This document shows positions 1 through 12,512 of a DNA stretch of 64,000 nucleotides, one piece after another. Location of the stretch: positions 6,882,001 through 6,946,000 of the forward strand of contig CM114275.1 in NCBI GenBank assembly GCA_050084515.1, given 5' to 3'. This DNA is from Blasia pusilla (Eukaryota; Marchantiophyta; Marchantiopsida; Blasiales). The position numbers and the translations under genes are program-made. Within the stretch, counting starts at the first letter, position 1. Every line of letters starts with the position of its first letter. The notes below the pieces were generated by a model that did not search any database, was not told the DNA's origin, and saw only the letters and a program-made list of their open reading frames with translations.

Positions 1-3000
1 GCCATGTAATGGCACTGCTGAATGATGCTAATGTCGCCATGTCTTTTAGCCATCGTTAAACGATGTCTCTTAGACATCGTTCAATCACTCCACCCATGAA
101 TCAAACGGGTAATGAGCTCAGTCGCCCATCACTTGACTGCCATCCTAGTCTGTAGGACACTGACTCCTCCCAATAATCCAAGGAAAACCCCATCGGGTAT
201 ATTACTACTCTACCAACTTGGCATCAATGACTATCGCCTTGGCTCGCACCACGGACTCATCTGTCTTGGGCAAATCCTCACCATGACCTCATGTTGGGTG
301 ATAAATTTTATGGTACTCGCTCCACCTAAGGATGTATGTATCCTGAATGGACATGCTCCACATCGGCCCTCATCAGGCCCAACCTTGTAAATGTTGCTTT
401 CCCCAACATTAGGGGTTGTGCTCCCAAATCTGACAAGACGCGCTGTGGAAGGAATAATCTACCTCATGTACTCACCAACTAGAAGACCTCTTCCTGATTA
501 TCTAGCAATAAAACACCAGGCAATACCATGGCGCGCTCGATCACGGGTCTAGCAGGCATCTCCGCCATCTTAGTAACAACAACCGCAACCTCCCATGAAT
601 GTGAGGTGGACGGCCTGAGCATTGACTCCAAGGGCACGTCCACCACCTCCTCTGCAATCACCTCTGAATGTGATGCAGGAACACCAACTCCACGCTCACA
701 TAGCGTAGCGGCTAGCCAAAAACCACGGCAGGCGTACCTCGTAACGTTGTAACATCGAAAGCAGAAAACAAAGGAGCACGGTACACAATCATGGCCGCCC
801 CCAACATCGTACACGACACATGCTCCTCCCAAGCATAAGAAATAGGAGTCGTTGTACTTGCTTCTCCCATCGCCCTTCGTGCCTACACACCAACAACATC
901 AACTCTTCGGAACTTTGATCAGAACTCATCGATGGGGTCCTCATCGCCTCAGACAACGTAAAAAATTGAGGAAGCCTAGTCTTTTTCTTGGCTTTCCCTC
1001 TCTATGGATCCAACTCTACGGCTACTCCATATGTAACAATAGTGGTTGCCTCCATGTGTGCAGTCATGCACATCCAACTAGGATCTTCCATATCTCTGGC
1101 TACTTCATTAGACATCCATGCCACTCATCTAGCATCGGGTAACCTCAATGCCATAGCGACAACTGTTGTATCTAAGGAGCCATCCCAGCCTCACGCCTAG
1201 TGTCTCCCTCAATGCATCTAGATGGCGGAACTCTATCTCCTCCACAAGCAACTCCACCACCCCCACGGGTGAATCCAGCTCCTCATCCCCGAACGGGACC
1301 ACCTGGTGCATGACCTCTAGGCCCACCCAGACCAAAAATTCATGCCAATCTCGAGTTTCCGGTCTAGGTGGGCAACTCGTGCCGGTCTAGGTGCCCTCTA
1401 TGGCCCTTGGTCTGGACGTAACTCAGGGTGTAAGCGTAAACATCGCGCACGTGTATGGCCATACCTCTGAGAATGGTCACTCTGGTAGACTCCTAGTATC
1501 GGCCCATCTCCTCCTCTATGATGAGGCATAGATCCACTACCATGAGGGGTCCAATCACGCTGGTGATGGGCTCCACCACATGCCCAACAAATAATCACAC
1601 TTGGCTGTTGTTGAGCCCTATATGAAGGCATAGGTCTCTATGGCACAACCTATCGGTATCCTCCCCGCGCACGTGGTGCCACAGAACTCTCTCAAAATCC
1701 ATGTTGATGTACTGGTGGTGCAGGCAATCGTCACTGCTCTCGCAATCACAATTTCCTGCCCATGGTGGCTAGGCTCTCCACAGCCATGTTGCGCTCAATG
1801 TTTTCTACCATCGTAAGAACATCTCTCAACGTAGATGAGGTGTCCATAAGAAGTATCCCATCCCTCACCTATTTGTGCAGATCTCGATCCCTCACGTGGA
1901 GACCCTTGAAACCTCACGCCACTCCGTATAAATCCTCTAGAGCTACTCTCAGGGCCACCACCTTGCCTCTTAAAGTTTCGAAATGATGTTGGGATGACCC
2001 TCATGCCCCTCTCACACAATCACTCTCAATCTCGCCAGTCATCCCTCAATCACTCAAGCTAAACACATGCCACAGTCAATCTACACTCCCTCTCATTAAA
2101 ATGTGTAGTGTACAGCGTTTGCAGCGGAATCCCATGGGGTCCGAGTTCCACACTTCAAGCACAGTGAAGCGGCATGGTGCGGAAAATCGGCTAGTGTCCT
2201 ATCATCTCATCGACAGAACATACCCTCAACTCTCGACATCCCACACAAGCCTATGTCTCCTAAACCACATATATCAATGATGCTCACAGCATCTACATAA
2301 AACCCAATATTCCCAAATAACTACCCAATACCCGGAATTCCCTCGCACGTGCACGGTGAAAGACTAGAATGGGTAACCTGACAACAATGTCGATGTCGCT
2401 CCTCAACAACTGCAAACCTCAATCCCAACTAAGTCGTAAAGACAAACTCCTCCAACCAGCAAGTCATATTCCTTTGGTAGTGACGATGCTCAAATCTCCT
2501 CGATGTGTAGTGTGGGTCCAGCGGTACAGTGCGGCAATGGCATCACGGAACGGCTACAAACGGCACAGCACTTAGTGGCATACCCTCCTCAACAACAACA
2601 CACGCTCTGCTCCCAAGTGATGGTTTGGCTCCGCAATCGAGATGATAAGGTGCGGCCACGAGCAGCACGGCATGACAATCGGCAGTGCGTTGTGGCTACG
2701 AGTGTCACGGCATGGTACTTGATCGTTGTCGAGCGGCTCCAACCTCAAGACATAGCAAAGCGGCAAAGGGACTAGGATCCCATGAATCAAAAGGTCACCT
2801 TGTCAAAGGCCGGGAGTGTACAAGTGGCAGCAACGCGTACGGACTCAACCCAATTCGACGGCGGCAGCCCAACGTGGCCCTAAACGGTGTTGGCAAAAAA
2901 CGTGGCCCGAAACAATGTCGGCGGCGAATCGCAGTTTTGAATACCGGCAGCGGCGACGTCAACTGCTGGTAGCGGCATGGACGGTGATGGTGACGAAAAC

Positions 3001-3080
3001 AATGCGGATGGCATGGATGGCAATGGTGAGAGTGCGGACGGTGACAGCGCCGCCGACGGTGGCGGGTGGTTTAGGGTTTG
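1..3080. other. Unassigned intergenic block, no supported gene
   Basis: Short open frames occur on both strands, but none shows a recognisable domain, splice pattern or codon-like continuity. A minus-strand stretch (about 2020 to 1400) can be read as a broken, protein-like text in one frame, and another frame offers a near zinc-knuckle whose last cysteine is replaced by tryptophan. Neither is strong enough to name. The last 400 bases are rich in GGC and GGT triplets, which gives spurious Gly/Asp-rich translations. It may be decayed retroelement DNA. Confidence 0.5.
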
Positions 3081-3822
<742 letters not shown>

Positions 3823-3839
3823 AAACCAAATCCACTCTT

Positions 3840-4150
3840 TGCGGACCTAAGCCCGCCTAATGGGGGCCGAGCCCGCGGTGCAAGATACGTATGGGCCGAG
3901 TCCGCGGTGCAAGATGCGTATGGGGCAGGCTTGGTGCAGGCCTTGGGTGCGGGCTCAAGGCCCGCCCAAAGCGCGCAAAATTTGGTCCGCGGGACCAAAA
4001 TTTTGTGGGCCCTTGAGCCCTTGCCTGAAGCGGCCCTTAGATGCGGGCTCGAGGCCCACCCTAAGCCCACAAAATTTTTCGGGCCTAGGGTGGGCCTCAA
4101 GCCCGCACGAGGCGCGGGCTCAAGGGCCGCAAAATTTTGGTCCCGTGGAT
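3840..4150. repeat. GC-rich block with a 29-bp tandem duplication
   Basis: A GC-rich island of repeated GGGCC, GCCCG and GCGGG words. It contains two near-identical 29-bp units in tandem (3864-3892 and 3893-3921). Downstream, short segments around the word AAAATTTT recur in both orientations (about 3978-4000, 4070-4085 and 4131-4142). The composition matches the GC-rich element ends at 12513, 26276, 26935, 58165 and 62300, but the shared GCAACCTTG terminus was not found here, so membership of that family is uncertain. Confidence 0.6.
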
Positions 4151-4157
4151 GTTAACG

Positions 4158-4191
<34 letters not shown>

Positions 4192-4842
4192 AGTGAAGAA
4201 ATTCAACCAAGCACGGGTAAACGGCGGGAGTAACTATGACTCTTTTGAGGTAACCAAATGCCTTTTCATCTAATTAGTGATGGGAGTTGAAGGGCGGGGC
4301 CTCCATGCGGCGCTCCTCGGTTACCGGCTGAGTTTTTAGACGGCGAGCCAATCTACCACCCGTGTCTCTATGGGGTCCCCCGGAAATGGGGGGCCCCATA
4401 GAGGCACGAAAAAGACCCTCAAAGTGGATAGTGAGCTTGGAAAGATAGTTGTAAAAACAACTCAACCAAAACCTGGTCCCACAACGAGCAAAGGCAAATT
4501 GGTGCTATGAGACCATGAGAGAGAACGGAAATGAAGGGGGTCCGGGCTAGAAATAGCCTCGGCCCTTTTCCATTTTATGCGTCTAAATCAGGGCAACAGC
4601 CTAGGCCCAAATGGAACTCGATCCCTCAAATGGATATCGAAAGTAGATAAGAAAGACAAAGGACCCAAGCAAGAAGAGAAAGAAGCAGATCAGGATCGAG
4701 TTCCATTCGGAGTGGACCTTTGGGAGAGTGCGAAAGGTCTAGGGTCACCAGGGAACAGCGAAGTGGATCCGCGGTCCAATACCCAAGGGAGCCGGAAAGA
4801 TGGTTGAAGCAAATGGCGCCAAGCATCTGAGGAGATTTTAAA

Positions 4843-5018
4843 AGGCGGGGACCATGTCTTTGGACATTGCCCCGGTCTTTTCTATTTTAGGGGCTGGAAA
4901 ACTCAAGGGAATCACTGGAAAGCGTAAGGGAGCAAGACAAGCTAAGGCCGGGACCATGTCTTTGGACATGGCCCTAGTCTTTTCCATTTAAGGTGTTTGA
5001 GAAGCCTCGAGGAATCAT
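4843..5018 (+). repeat. Two tandem units of a repeat containing GTCTTTGGACATGG
   Basis: Two units of about 80-98 bases (starting near 4843 and 4941) share the core ATGTCTTTGGACAT, then a pyrimidine tract ending in TTTCCATTTAAGG or a close variant, then GGAATCA. Two further units of the same family occur at 10499-10645. The array ends exactly where the decayed gypsy reverse transcriptase begins. Confidence 0.8.
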
Positions 5019-5019
5019 A

Positions 5020-6082
5020 GAAGTGTTTAGAGGTCTTTACGAGTATGTGGTATTACCCTTCGGCTTAACCAACCCCCGCCATGTTTTGCACGCTCATGAA
5101 CGACATGTTTAGGGATTTGTTGGATGTATGCATGATTTTCTACTTGGACGATATCATAGTGTTCTCCCCAACCTGGGCGCAACACCTCTTGGATGTCAAA
5201 GAGGTTATGAGAAGACTTTGAAAGGAGAAACTGTATGTCAAGAAGAGCAAGTGCTCTTTCGGACAGCAGAATGTAGTATTTTTAGAGTGTCTCATAGATG
5301 AGGACGGCGTTCACCCGAATCACGCCAAGATTCGAATGCTGATTGAGTGGCCCCAACCCCAAAACATGCGTGAGTTGCGGTCGTTTCTAGGTTTAACAAC
5401 TTATTTTCGTAAACATGTGAACATTTTTTCCAAAATAGTGGGCCCACTCCATGAACTCACCAAGAAGAATGCGGCGTTCCGCTGGACGCCTGAACGGGAC
5501 CAGGCGTTTCTCCAATTGAAACAGGTCCTTAGCACCGAACCTGTGTTGGCGCTGCCCAAGTTAGGTGAACCTTTCGAGATTCACACGGACGCGTCAAACC
5601 TGGCGATTGGCGGAGTGTTGATGCAAAACAGCCGTCCTGTTGCCTATGAATCACACAAACTCAGCGAAGTGGAAGTTCGCTGGGCCGCCCACGAGAAGGA
5701 GATGTATGCAGTTATCTGTTGCTTGAAGCGATGGCAGCATTACTTATTGCCGAGCCAAGTCACCATTGTTACTGATAACATTGCAAACACTTACTTCCAA
5801 ACCCAACCGCGACTCTCTCCGAAACAGGTTCGTTGGCAGCTAGAACTCTCGCGGTTTCATGTAATATGGCGCTACAAGAAAGGCAAGGAACATGTTCCCG
5901 CCAACGCCTTGAGCCGCAAAGTTAACTTGCTGGTGTCTCGGCCTGTGGAACGGGATCTACTCGATCGGATTTGCATCGCCACCGAGGAAGATCAGCAAGC
6001 CACTAAGTGGCGGCTAATGGTGCCCGGGAACAGCAAGGCCAAAAAGATAGAGTGTCACAATAGGCTTTGGCTGTTTAAATAA
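5020..6082 (+). pseudogene. Gypsy reverse transcriptase (C-terminal half) and RNase H
   Basis: The catalytic YLDDI motif is encoded at 5141-5155. The thumb and connection region follows with the conserved words RSFLGL and YFRKH. RNase H is marked by HTDAS (near 5581) and the C-terminal motif VPANALSR (near 5895). One frame slip lies near 5075 in a run of C, an in-frame TGA lies at 5219-5221, and a TAA ends the frame at 6080-6082, after which homology resumes in the same frame. The enzyme would copy element RNA into DNA and remove the RNA. This copy cannot do so as it stands. Confidence 0.93.
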
Positions 6083-6094
6083 GACCAGATATAT

Positions 6095-6793
6095 GTGCGG
6101 GCCGGCGAGCTTAGAACGCAGATTTTGTTAGAATGTCATGATTGTGAGCTTGCCGCCCATGGAGGTAGAGAGCGGACGCTTGAACGCGTTAGAAGAAAAT
6201 TTTGGTGGCCCACCCTCAGTTCAGACGTGAGCGATTTTGTATCTTCATGTGTTGCATGTCAACAACATCGAGCAGATTATAGAAAACCAGCGGGATTACT
6301 TCACCCGCTGCCCATTCCCGAAGGCATTTGGGAGTCATTGAGCATGGATTTTGTGGTTGGACTCCCCATGATTGATGGATGTGACACCATTTGGGTAGTG
6401 TGTGATCGGTTCAGCAAGCAAGCTCACTTTGTACCTTGCCAGGAAACCATCACCGCGGGTACCGCTGAGTTATTCCTGACGCATGTGTTTCGATTGCATG
6501 GGCTCCCACGAGACATTGTGACTGACCGAGATGCGAGGTTCACCTCTAAATTTTGGACGCAATTGTTCACGCGCCTAGGAACTAATCTTAAGTTTAGCAC
6601 CGCCTATCAACCGCAAACGGACGGCCAAACTGAACGCGTGAACCAGGTTCTGGAACAAGGCTTGCGCAACTATATTGTTGGCGATCAAACAGATTGGGTG
6701 AACCATCTAACTTTGCTGGAATTTGCCTATAACTCCAGCCGCCACTTCGCCACAGGATTAGCTCCATTTGAGGTGGTCTATCGAGGCCGCTAA
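6095..6793 (+). pseudogene. Gypsy integrase (HHCC zinc domain and DDE core)
   Basis: The frame begins with the H2C2 zinc-binding segment: two His, the second in AAHGG, then Cys in SSCVACQQH. The DDE catalytic core follows: Asp in SMDFVVGLP, Asp in VTDRDARF, and Glu in TDGQTERVN. All three acidic residues are present. The frame runs on from the RT-RNase H frame across a single TAA, so both belong to one polyprotein. It ends at YRGR, where a two-base slip moves the downstream text (PLALSMW) to another frame. Confidence 0.93.
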
Positions 6794-6804
6794 CGCCCTT
6801 AGCT

Positions 6805-7380
6805 TTGTCCATGTGGAACGAGGAAGAGCGACCTAGGGCGCCGGCCAAGCCCGAAGTCGATGAGTTTTTGAATGTGAATGGATTTGTGTTGGATCTCGCC
6901 AAAGCTAACATGGCGCGTGCTCAGAGGCGGTACGCCAAACAAGCCAACCAGCATAGAAGAGACGTTGAGTTTCAAGTCGGTGACAAGGTTTGGTTGAAAA
7001 CAAAGAATTTTCATTTCCCCGTGGGCCATGTGCGGAAGTTGGTACCCCGCTGGGGAGGACCTTACACTGTGTTGAGGCGAGTCGCCAAAGTGGCGTATGA
7101 ATTGCAATTTCCTGCCACTATGAAAAGTTATCATCCAGTCTTCCATGTTTCCTTGTTAAAAGAGTTTGTGGATGATTTTGATCGGTTCTCCGCTCGAGAA
7201 CAAAAGTGGCACCCTGTTTTGGAGGCATTACCAGAATTGCAGGGTATGCAAGTGGAGGAGATACTCAAGGAGCGTGTAGTTGCGGATCATGAAGGTCGGT
7301 TTCAGCGAGAGTTTCTATGCCGATGGGCCGCTCCGGTGTCGTGTCGAGAATCTTTCTTCGAGCAAGGGCGGGCCTTCTAG
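6805..7380 (+). pseudogene. Gypsy integrase C-terminus with chromodomain-like tail
   Basis: The segment carries the GPY/F-type module of integrase (DKVWLKTKNF near 6982, then PRWGGPY near 7047) and the hallmark VFHVSLLKEF (near 7140). The last 60 residues resemble a chromodomain (VEEIL, then a block ending in REFLCRWA), which in chromoviruses is thought to steer integration towards heterochromatin. It is one frame away from the DDE core because of the slip near 6794. The final TAG at 7378-7380 is a plausible native end of pol. Confidence 0.88.
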
Positions 7381-8900
7381 CTGCGGTAGATGCGGTCGAT
7401 GCAAGGTGAACTCTCTAATAAGTTCTCCTTTTTCAATACAAAATTATGATGTTCACTCTCCATTCTCTCACGACAGGTATCACAAATGGAAGTGCCGAGG
7501 CGATCACTTCTTCGTAACATCGGACCCCGAAATTCCTAACTATAAAATCCCTATAAACTATTTTACGTTTGTACACGAGGAAGATAGCACAACTAGTGTT
7601 AAACCCTACTTGACCAGGCCTATTGACGTCCATGGATTGCTATATAAGGACGTACAAAGTACAATCCCATGTCCTTCCATATGTGACGATAGGAAGAATC
7701 ACCGGAGTTGGAGATTGCATGACCTGGTTCATGAAACATGAACTCCCCAAAGTGATAAACTAAATAGCGAGTGAACCAAAGGTGCCTATCTACAAAGAGT
7801 ACCTTGACATGGTAAGGATTGAGGAAAGGAAAGTCGGGCACGGCTTCGTGCTCCACCCCTATCCATGCTTGGGACATTCTCTACTCTCCTCAAGAATGGG
7901 TTTTGGCGGAGTTATTCTCCCAAGAGGGTAATCCACTCTCATTGGGAAAGTAACAAGCCAAAACATCCGCTATTTTAGTATGACTAAACTCTTCTACGGT
8001 GACAAACCTCTCATCCCCCCCACACACACACACACACCACACTCTAGAAACCTCTTGAAGAATAGACCATGATCAAGTTACTCTCCCAAGAGGGGTGATC
8101 CACTCTCATTGGAAGAGCAAGCAATCCCAAAGCCATACACTCAAGAGAGACACGAGAGACTCAAGATGTGGAATAGAAGGTGATGAACCCTTGAAGGTCC
8201 CTCCTCTTTATATACTCACAAGGGATCCACAAGAGTACAAAATAGAGCTTATCTTATCTTGTGCCACATGGCTTCCTCTCAAGGCTTAGCCAATCACATT
8301 TTGACACAAGTAGATTTCCTCTTATCTCTTCCAAAATATCCTCTTTTACCCACATGATATTTTCCAAATTACCCCAACTAACCTAACCACCAACCAAGAC
8401 TACTTTTGCTTTTCATTAAAGCAACTACTTTACTTTTATAAAGTCATCTTTTATTTATTACCTCCTTTTCCTAAAGTTGGGCCCGCATAAAAGAGGCACC
8501 ATAAAGAGGTTTAAACATAAGAATCTCCTTTTTCTAAGCCAATTTACTTAATACTAATGAAACTCTATCTAACACTTAATGACGAAGGAGTTTACACACT
8601 GGTTGATTTTACTATACGACACCGGTGGGGGCGGGGGCTACTTGGGAACCGCTGAAGGCGCTTCCTTGGCATCAAATGAGTATTCCACTCAAACGCTGGT
8701 TGGAAACCAAGCGTAAGCGGACCAGAAGAGATTGAGTCCAAGAGTGCGGCAGACCAACGTTGAACGCTAACGAGGTTCGGACGGTGGTTGGTGGAGGCGA
8801 GTGTGCGGGAAATCAGGGTGTTGATGACCAGTGCAATGGGGCCGCCTGATAAGCTTGACCTCACATAGCTGTAGACACACCTGTACACGGGCCAGCCAGT
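7381..8900. other. Non-coding stretch with a short direct repeat and a CA tract
   Basis: No gene is supported. Two copies of about 35 bases beginning TCTCCCAAGAGGG lie near 7916-7950 and 8083-8116. A short CA tract sits near 8020-8040. The stretch 8290-8580 is AT-rich. It may include 3' untranslated or LTR DNA of the gypsy relic, but no LTR partner was identified. Confidence 0.5.
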
Positions 8901-9092
8901 CGCCCATTGATCACGCGCCTACGTCTCGAAAATAAGGGACCCAAAAGAATTTCCTGGGCAGCCATGTCCTAGATGGGTGAAGGTTGTCTGGTTCGAATGA
9001 CGATTCGACCGTGACGCTAGAAGGAGACAAGCGCCGTCATCGCGAGTAACCAGCCTTGGATGACCAAGACTCCTCATCAAAGGAGCACCACG

Positions 9093-9190
9093 GATCAGGA
9101 AGGTAGCCATTCCCGATGATCCTGGGATCAGGAAGGTAACCAGTCCTGATGATCCCCAAGGTCAAGAAGGTAACCAGTCTTGATGACCTG
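9093..9190 (+). repeat. Short tandem repeat, about 33-36 bp unit
   Basis: Three diverged units share the order GGATCAGGAAGGTA, CCAGTC, TGATGATCC. A related phrase just upstream, near 9048, may be a fourth, weaker unit. Confidence 0.75.
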
Positions 9191-10498
9191 ATTCTTGCTT
9201 GAAGCTACAGCTTGACGGTGAGGGCCAAGGCCTTACTAACCGGCGCTTGTGAGCGCAGCAAGGAGGTCGGAGTTGCTCCCTGATGGCGGGCAGGTTATGG
9301 GACGCCCCCGATCATGGACGCGAACTCGCTCCCAAAGAACGTGGTGATTGCGGGTGGTGCAATGGCGGATCTTCAGATCTTGAGGTCGAGATCTTTTACT
9401 TGTTGGGGAGAGTGTCGTGGATTATATTCTGAACCCGTGAACCCAAGCACGCTGCCACCAGGTATCGCCGATCACCGTTGTTTACTTGAAAACGGGCTAT
9501 GACGAGATCACTAGGAAAGACGCCACTCAGAGTCAGCCATGCACCAAGGTCTAGGTTGCATTTGTACAAGGTCTAGGTTGCGTCTGTACTTGTCGAGAAT
9601 TAGCGGCGGGATAAACAAGGTTGCCTCGGAGCTTACTGGGGCGGCCGCCAAAACCGCCGCCCAAGGATTTGGCGCCGCAAAGTGTGTAGTGGTAGCTAAA
9701 ACCACAACACGTAGAGGAAGAGCAGCCAAGGTCAGGTGGACCGCCGTGAGTACCAAACGTACTCGGAACCGGGTGTGAGTTTGGGTACGGGAGTACGTCC
9801 TAGTCGCGGAGCGTGAAAGAGCCGAACCGCCACGGCAGTCTCGGAACCCGACAGGAGTTGAGTTCAGTATATCTGCAAGACAGGGGTTGAAACGAGGGCC
9901 GTTTTCAAAGTTCTTGGATGCGTTGGAAATCTGGGAAGCAGACGCTTCCATTTCAGGGTTGCAGGCAGTGAGATCAGATCTGTAGCGATCAGCGTTCATG
10001 CGTAAAGACAAAGGGGTGCTGTGAAATCGGGGGATCGCGCGACTTGTAAGCTCGAGGCGGAGTCTCGGGAGGTGGAGTGTAGCGATTGGTTGAGTAGGAT
10101 AGAGCAAGCGAGCTTGGGCAAGATTTCTGGACAAGTGTTTGAAGCTAGATCAGATTGCAATCAGCTCAGGGTCTGTTGGATTAGAGTGTCTTGGCCTTGG
10201 AGTGAGAGAGTGAGGTTCTTTGGAACAGCATAGTAGTGAGTCATGCGGAAGCGCCGTCGAAATCAGGTTGGCTGGCTGAGTTATGAGTGTGGTTCCCTGG
10301 ATTGCTCCTAATGCGGAGAACTGAGCCCTGGTGATTACAAATCAGAGAGTGTGAGTGGGTAAAGCCGGAGCCAAACTCCGAGAGGTTTGGTGGTGCGCCG
10401 GGAAGGTTGAGTTGTTAAGCGTTGCAGCTTGTAGTCTTGCTTGTTTTGTTGCTTGATGATTGCAGGTTTTCAGCTTGGGAAAAACAGCGAAGAAATCC
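9191..10498. other. GC-moderate stretch without a supported gene
   Basis: Several open frames of 60-207 codons overlap here on opposite strands. The longest (minus strand, 10134-9511) has no domain I recognise and no splice or motif support. I call it unassigned, possibly decayed transposon DNA between the two repeat fields. Confidence 0.45.
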
Positions 10499-10645
10499 AA
10501 TGTCTTTGGACATGGCCTCGGCCTTTTCCATTTAAGGGGTTTGGAAAACCTAGGGGAATCACCGGCTAAGGCCGAGGCCATGTCTTCATACAAGGCCCCG
10601 GCCCTTTCCATTTAAGGGGTTTGGAAACCCCAGGGGAATCACCGA
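10499..10645 (+). repeat. Two more tandem units of the GTCTTTGGACATGG repeat
   Basis: Units of about 65-82 bases match those at 4843-5018. They share the core ATGTCTT, the phrase CCATTTAAGGGGTTTGGAAA and the end GGGGAATCACCG. Within this pair the units are closely similar, so local duplication is recent relative to the split between the two loci. Confidence 0.82.
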
Positions 10646-10728
10646 CTAAGGCCCTAAGGCTGGGGCCAGGTCTTCGAAGTTAAGGCGGGGCCCAGAACTA
10701 GGGAAGGTTGCCTGAAGAGTTACCCAGA

Positions 10729-11090
10729 CCGACCTGGAGGGCAGCTGCCAACTGCTAAGGAGTCATGACTGACTCAAGGGGAGGTCACCAGAGGAAGGGC
10801 GCCCAGAACCCCTTCCGGACAGACGGGGGGACTCGATCGGGGAACCACAAAGAAGTGGGGAAGGTCGACTGAGGATTGACCCATGAGTGACTCCAGGTTT
10901 ACTGAGGACGGGACCAACCTGGAGGGCAGCCGCCAATTGCCAAGGAGTCATGATTGACTCAAGGGGAACTCACCGGAGGAGAGGCGCCCAAAACCCCTTC
11001 CTAATCAACATGGGGACTTGAGGACATGACTGACTGGGAGGACAGAAGCCAACGGCCAAGGAGTTATGACTGACCCAAGGGAAATGAGTG
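10729..11090 (+). repeat. Tandem repeat with a unit of about 185 bp
   Basis: The block starting ACCTGGAGGGCAGC at about 10732 recurs at about 10917, with aligned words AAGGAGTCATGA, TGACTCAAGGGG, GGCGCCCA and AACCCCTTCC at the same offsets. A third, shortened unit starts near 11031 with GGAGGACAGAAGCCAACGG. No coding frame runs through the units in phase. Confidence 0.85.
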
Positions 11091-11689
11091 ACTCAAAGGG
11101 AAGAAGGCGCGGCTAAAGGTGGCTAGGCCATGGACCGCTGGTGACTCCAGTAGACTACTGAAGGGAAAAACGGAGAACTAGGCATAAGCATAGCCAGAGA
11201 CTAAGTAGCTAGGCGAAGAGAGACAACAAGGAAGAAGGAAACAACCGGGTGGGGTGGTTGTACCCGCCACGGGGCAACACCGCGAGACCCAGCCATAGTT
11301 GCAGACCAAGTGCACCAGACATGATGCCGAGGTGTATGACAACAAGGTATTTAGAGACAAGGCAAAAGATAATGAGATGTGTTGGGGCAATGAAGGACTT
11401 AAAACGGTGAGACAAGTATGGAGGGAGCTAGACAGGTGTGTGGGCGCCACACCTGTCAAGCTCCCTCCAAAGAAAAGAGGTCAACAACGACCGCATGCAA
11501 AGATCTAGAAACGCTCATGCAGAGGTGCACAAGTGATGTTCCAAGTGTATACATGTGGAAGAACCGCCACAAAGAAGGAAGAATATGGCTGGAGAGGATC
11601 TTTGGAAACGTCTGCCCGAACCGTGCGCAGGAAACAGAAACCCGAAGTCAGCCACAAACCCAGGTGAGTAACCAGCCAACTAAAGATCT

Positions 11690-12510
11690 CGAGTTAATGC
11701 AACTAAATGTACGAGGCATTAGGTTTAAAGGGAAAGCTTGGGAGTTTGGGGGTTGACGAAAGGATGGGATATAATGGGAATCTCAGAGACACTGGTGACC
11801 GAATTCGTGATAGATGGATACGAGGTAGTGCACGCACCACGAACTGGAAAACTTGGGGAGCTGGGAATCGCGATGGCGATAAGAAGGGGATTACATGCCA
11901 GAACGATTGAAGTAGACCCATGCTTCATATTGCTTGCGGTAAAGTTGGGGCAGCAAGACGGAAAAACCTGGGTTATCGACACAGTATACATTCTAGGCAG
12001 AAGGGCACGAGAACAGGCGAGAGTAAACGCCATAGAATGGCTTCGAAACACTATGGGGAGGATCATTGCTAACAACCCGAGGTGACATGTGGTTTTAGTC
12101 GGTGATTTCAACACCACGACGTCCATGGTTCCGTCCCTGTGCTTACAGATCCATGTGTATCTAAGATATGTGCCGGCGGCGGGAGACCCTAGATCATACT
12201 ATAAGTGGACGCAAAGAACTGAGAGCGTGCAACCGGTCCTTACCCCTTACTCGGCGCTAGACATCGTTATAGCCTCAAAAGTGGCGATCCCATCCCTCCA
12301 AGGGTCCTCCACGATGTGGAGATTAGCCCAGACCACCGACCCATATCAGTTCAGATCACTGAGGCTACCCACAAACAGAGTGGGGTAGCCCCAACATTTC
12401 GAGTATGGGGGGAGCAGATTAAGAAAGTGGATCCCATCAAATTCATGAAGGATGACCAATGGACCCGAATCCTGCAATTGGAGGAATTAGAGTATGAGGA
12501 AGCAATGAGG
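11690..12510 (+). pseudogene. LINE (non-LTR retrotransposon) endonuclease relic
   Basis: Frames spread over three phases rebuild the order of an APE-type endonuclease of the exonuclease-endonuclease-phosphatase fold. They are LMQLNVRGI (near 11693), ISETLV (near 11776), VGDFN (near 12101), SALDIVIASK (near 12253) and DHRPISVQI (near 12331). These match the N-terminal domain that nicks target DNA in plant L1-like elements. At least three frame changes and a TGA at 12083-12085 break it. No reverse transcriptase follows, because the text stops near 12510 where a GC-rich block begins. The open frame just upstream (about 11418-11700) could be the end of a linker before the endonuclease. Confidence 0.85.
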
Positions 12511-12512
12511 AG

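Larger units (their letters stand above)
5020..7380 (+). mobile_element. Ty3/gypsy retrotransposon relic, chromovirus-like, 5' part missing
   Basis: In order along the plus strand the frames give the second half of a reverse transcriptase, RNase H, a zinc-binding plus DDE integrase, and a C-terminal chromodomain-like segment. That is the pol order of Ty3/gypsy chromoviruses. Gag, protease and the first part of reverse transcriptase are absent, and the left edge abuts a tandem repeat at 5018. I did not find a pair of long terminal repeats. Lesions that break the polyprotein are a frame slip near 5075, TGA at 5219-5221, TAA at 6080-6082 and a two-base slip near 6794. Confidence 0.95.

Noticed and set aside
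1398-1631. Minus-strand near zinc-knuckle (CWACGGAHHQRDW)
   Set aside because: The last Cys is missing and another frame of the same stretch reads as well or better, so a gag call is not supported.
9511-10134. 207-codon minus-strand open frame
   Set aside because: No domain, motif or splice context, and it overlaps other frames in moderately GC-rich DNA where long chance frames are expected.
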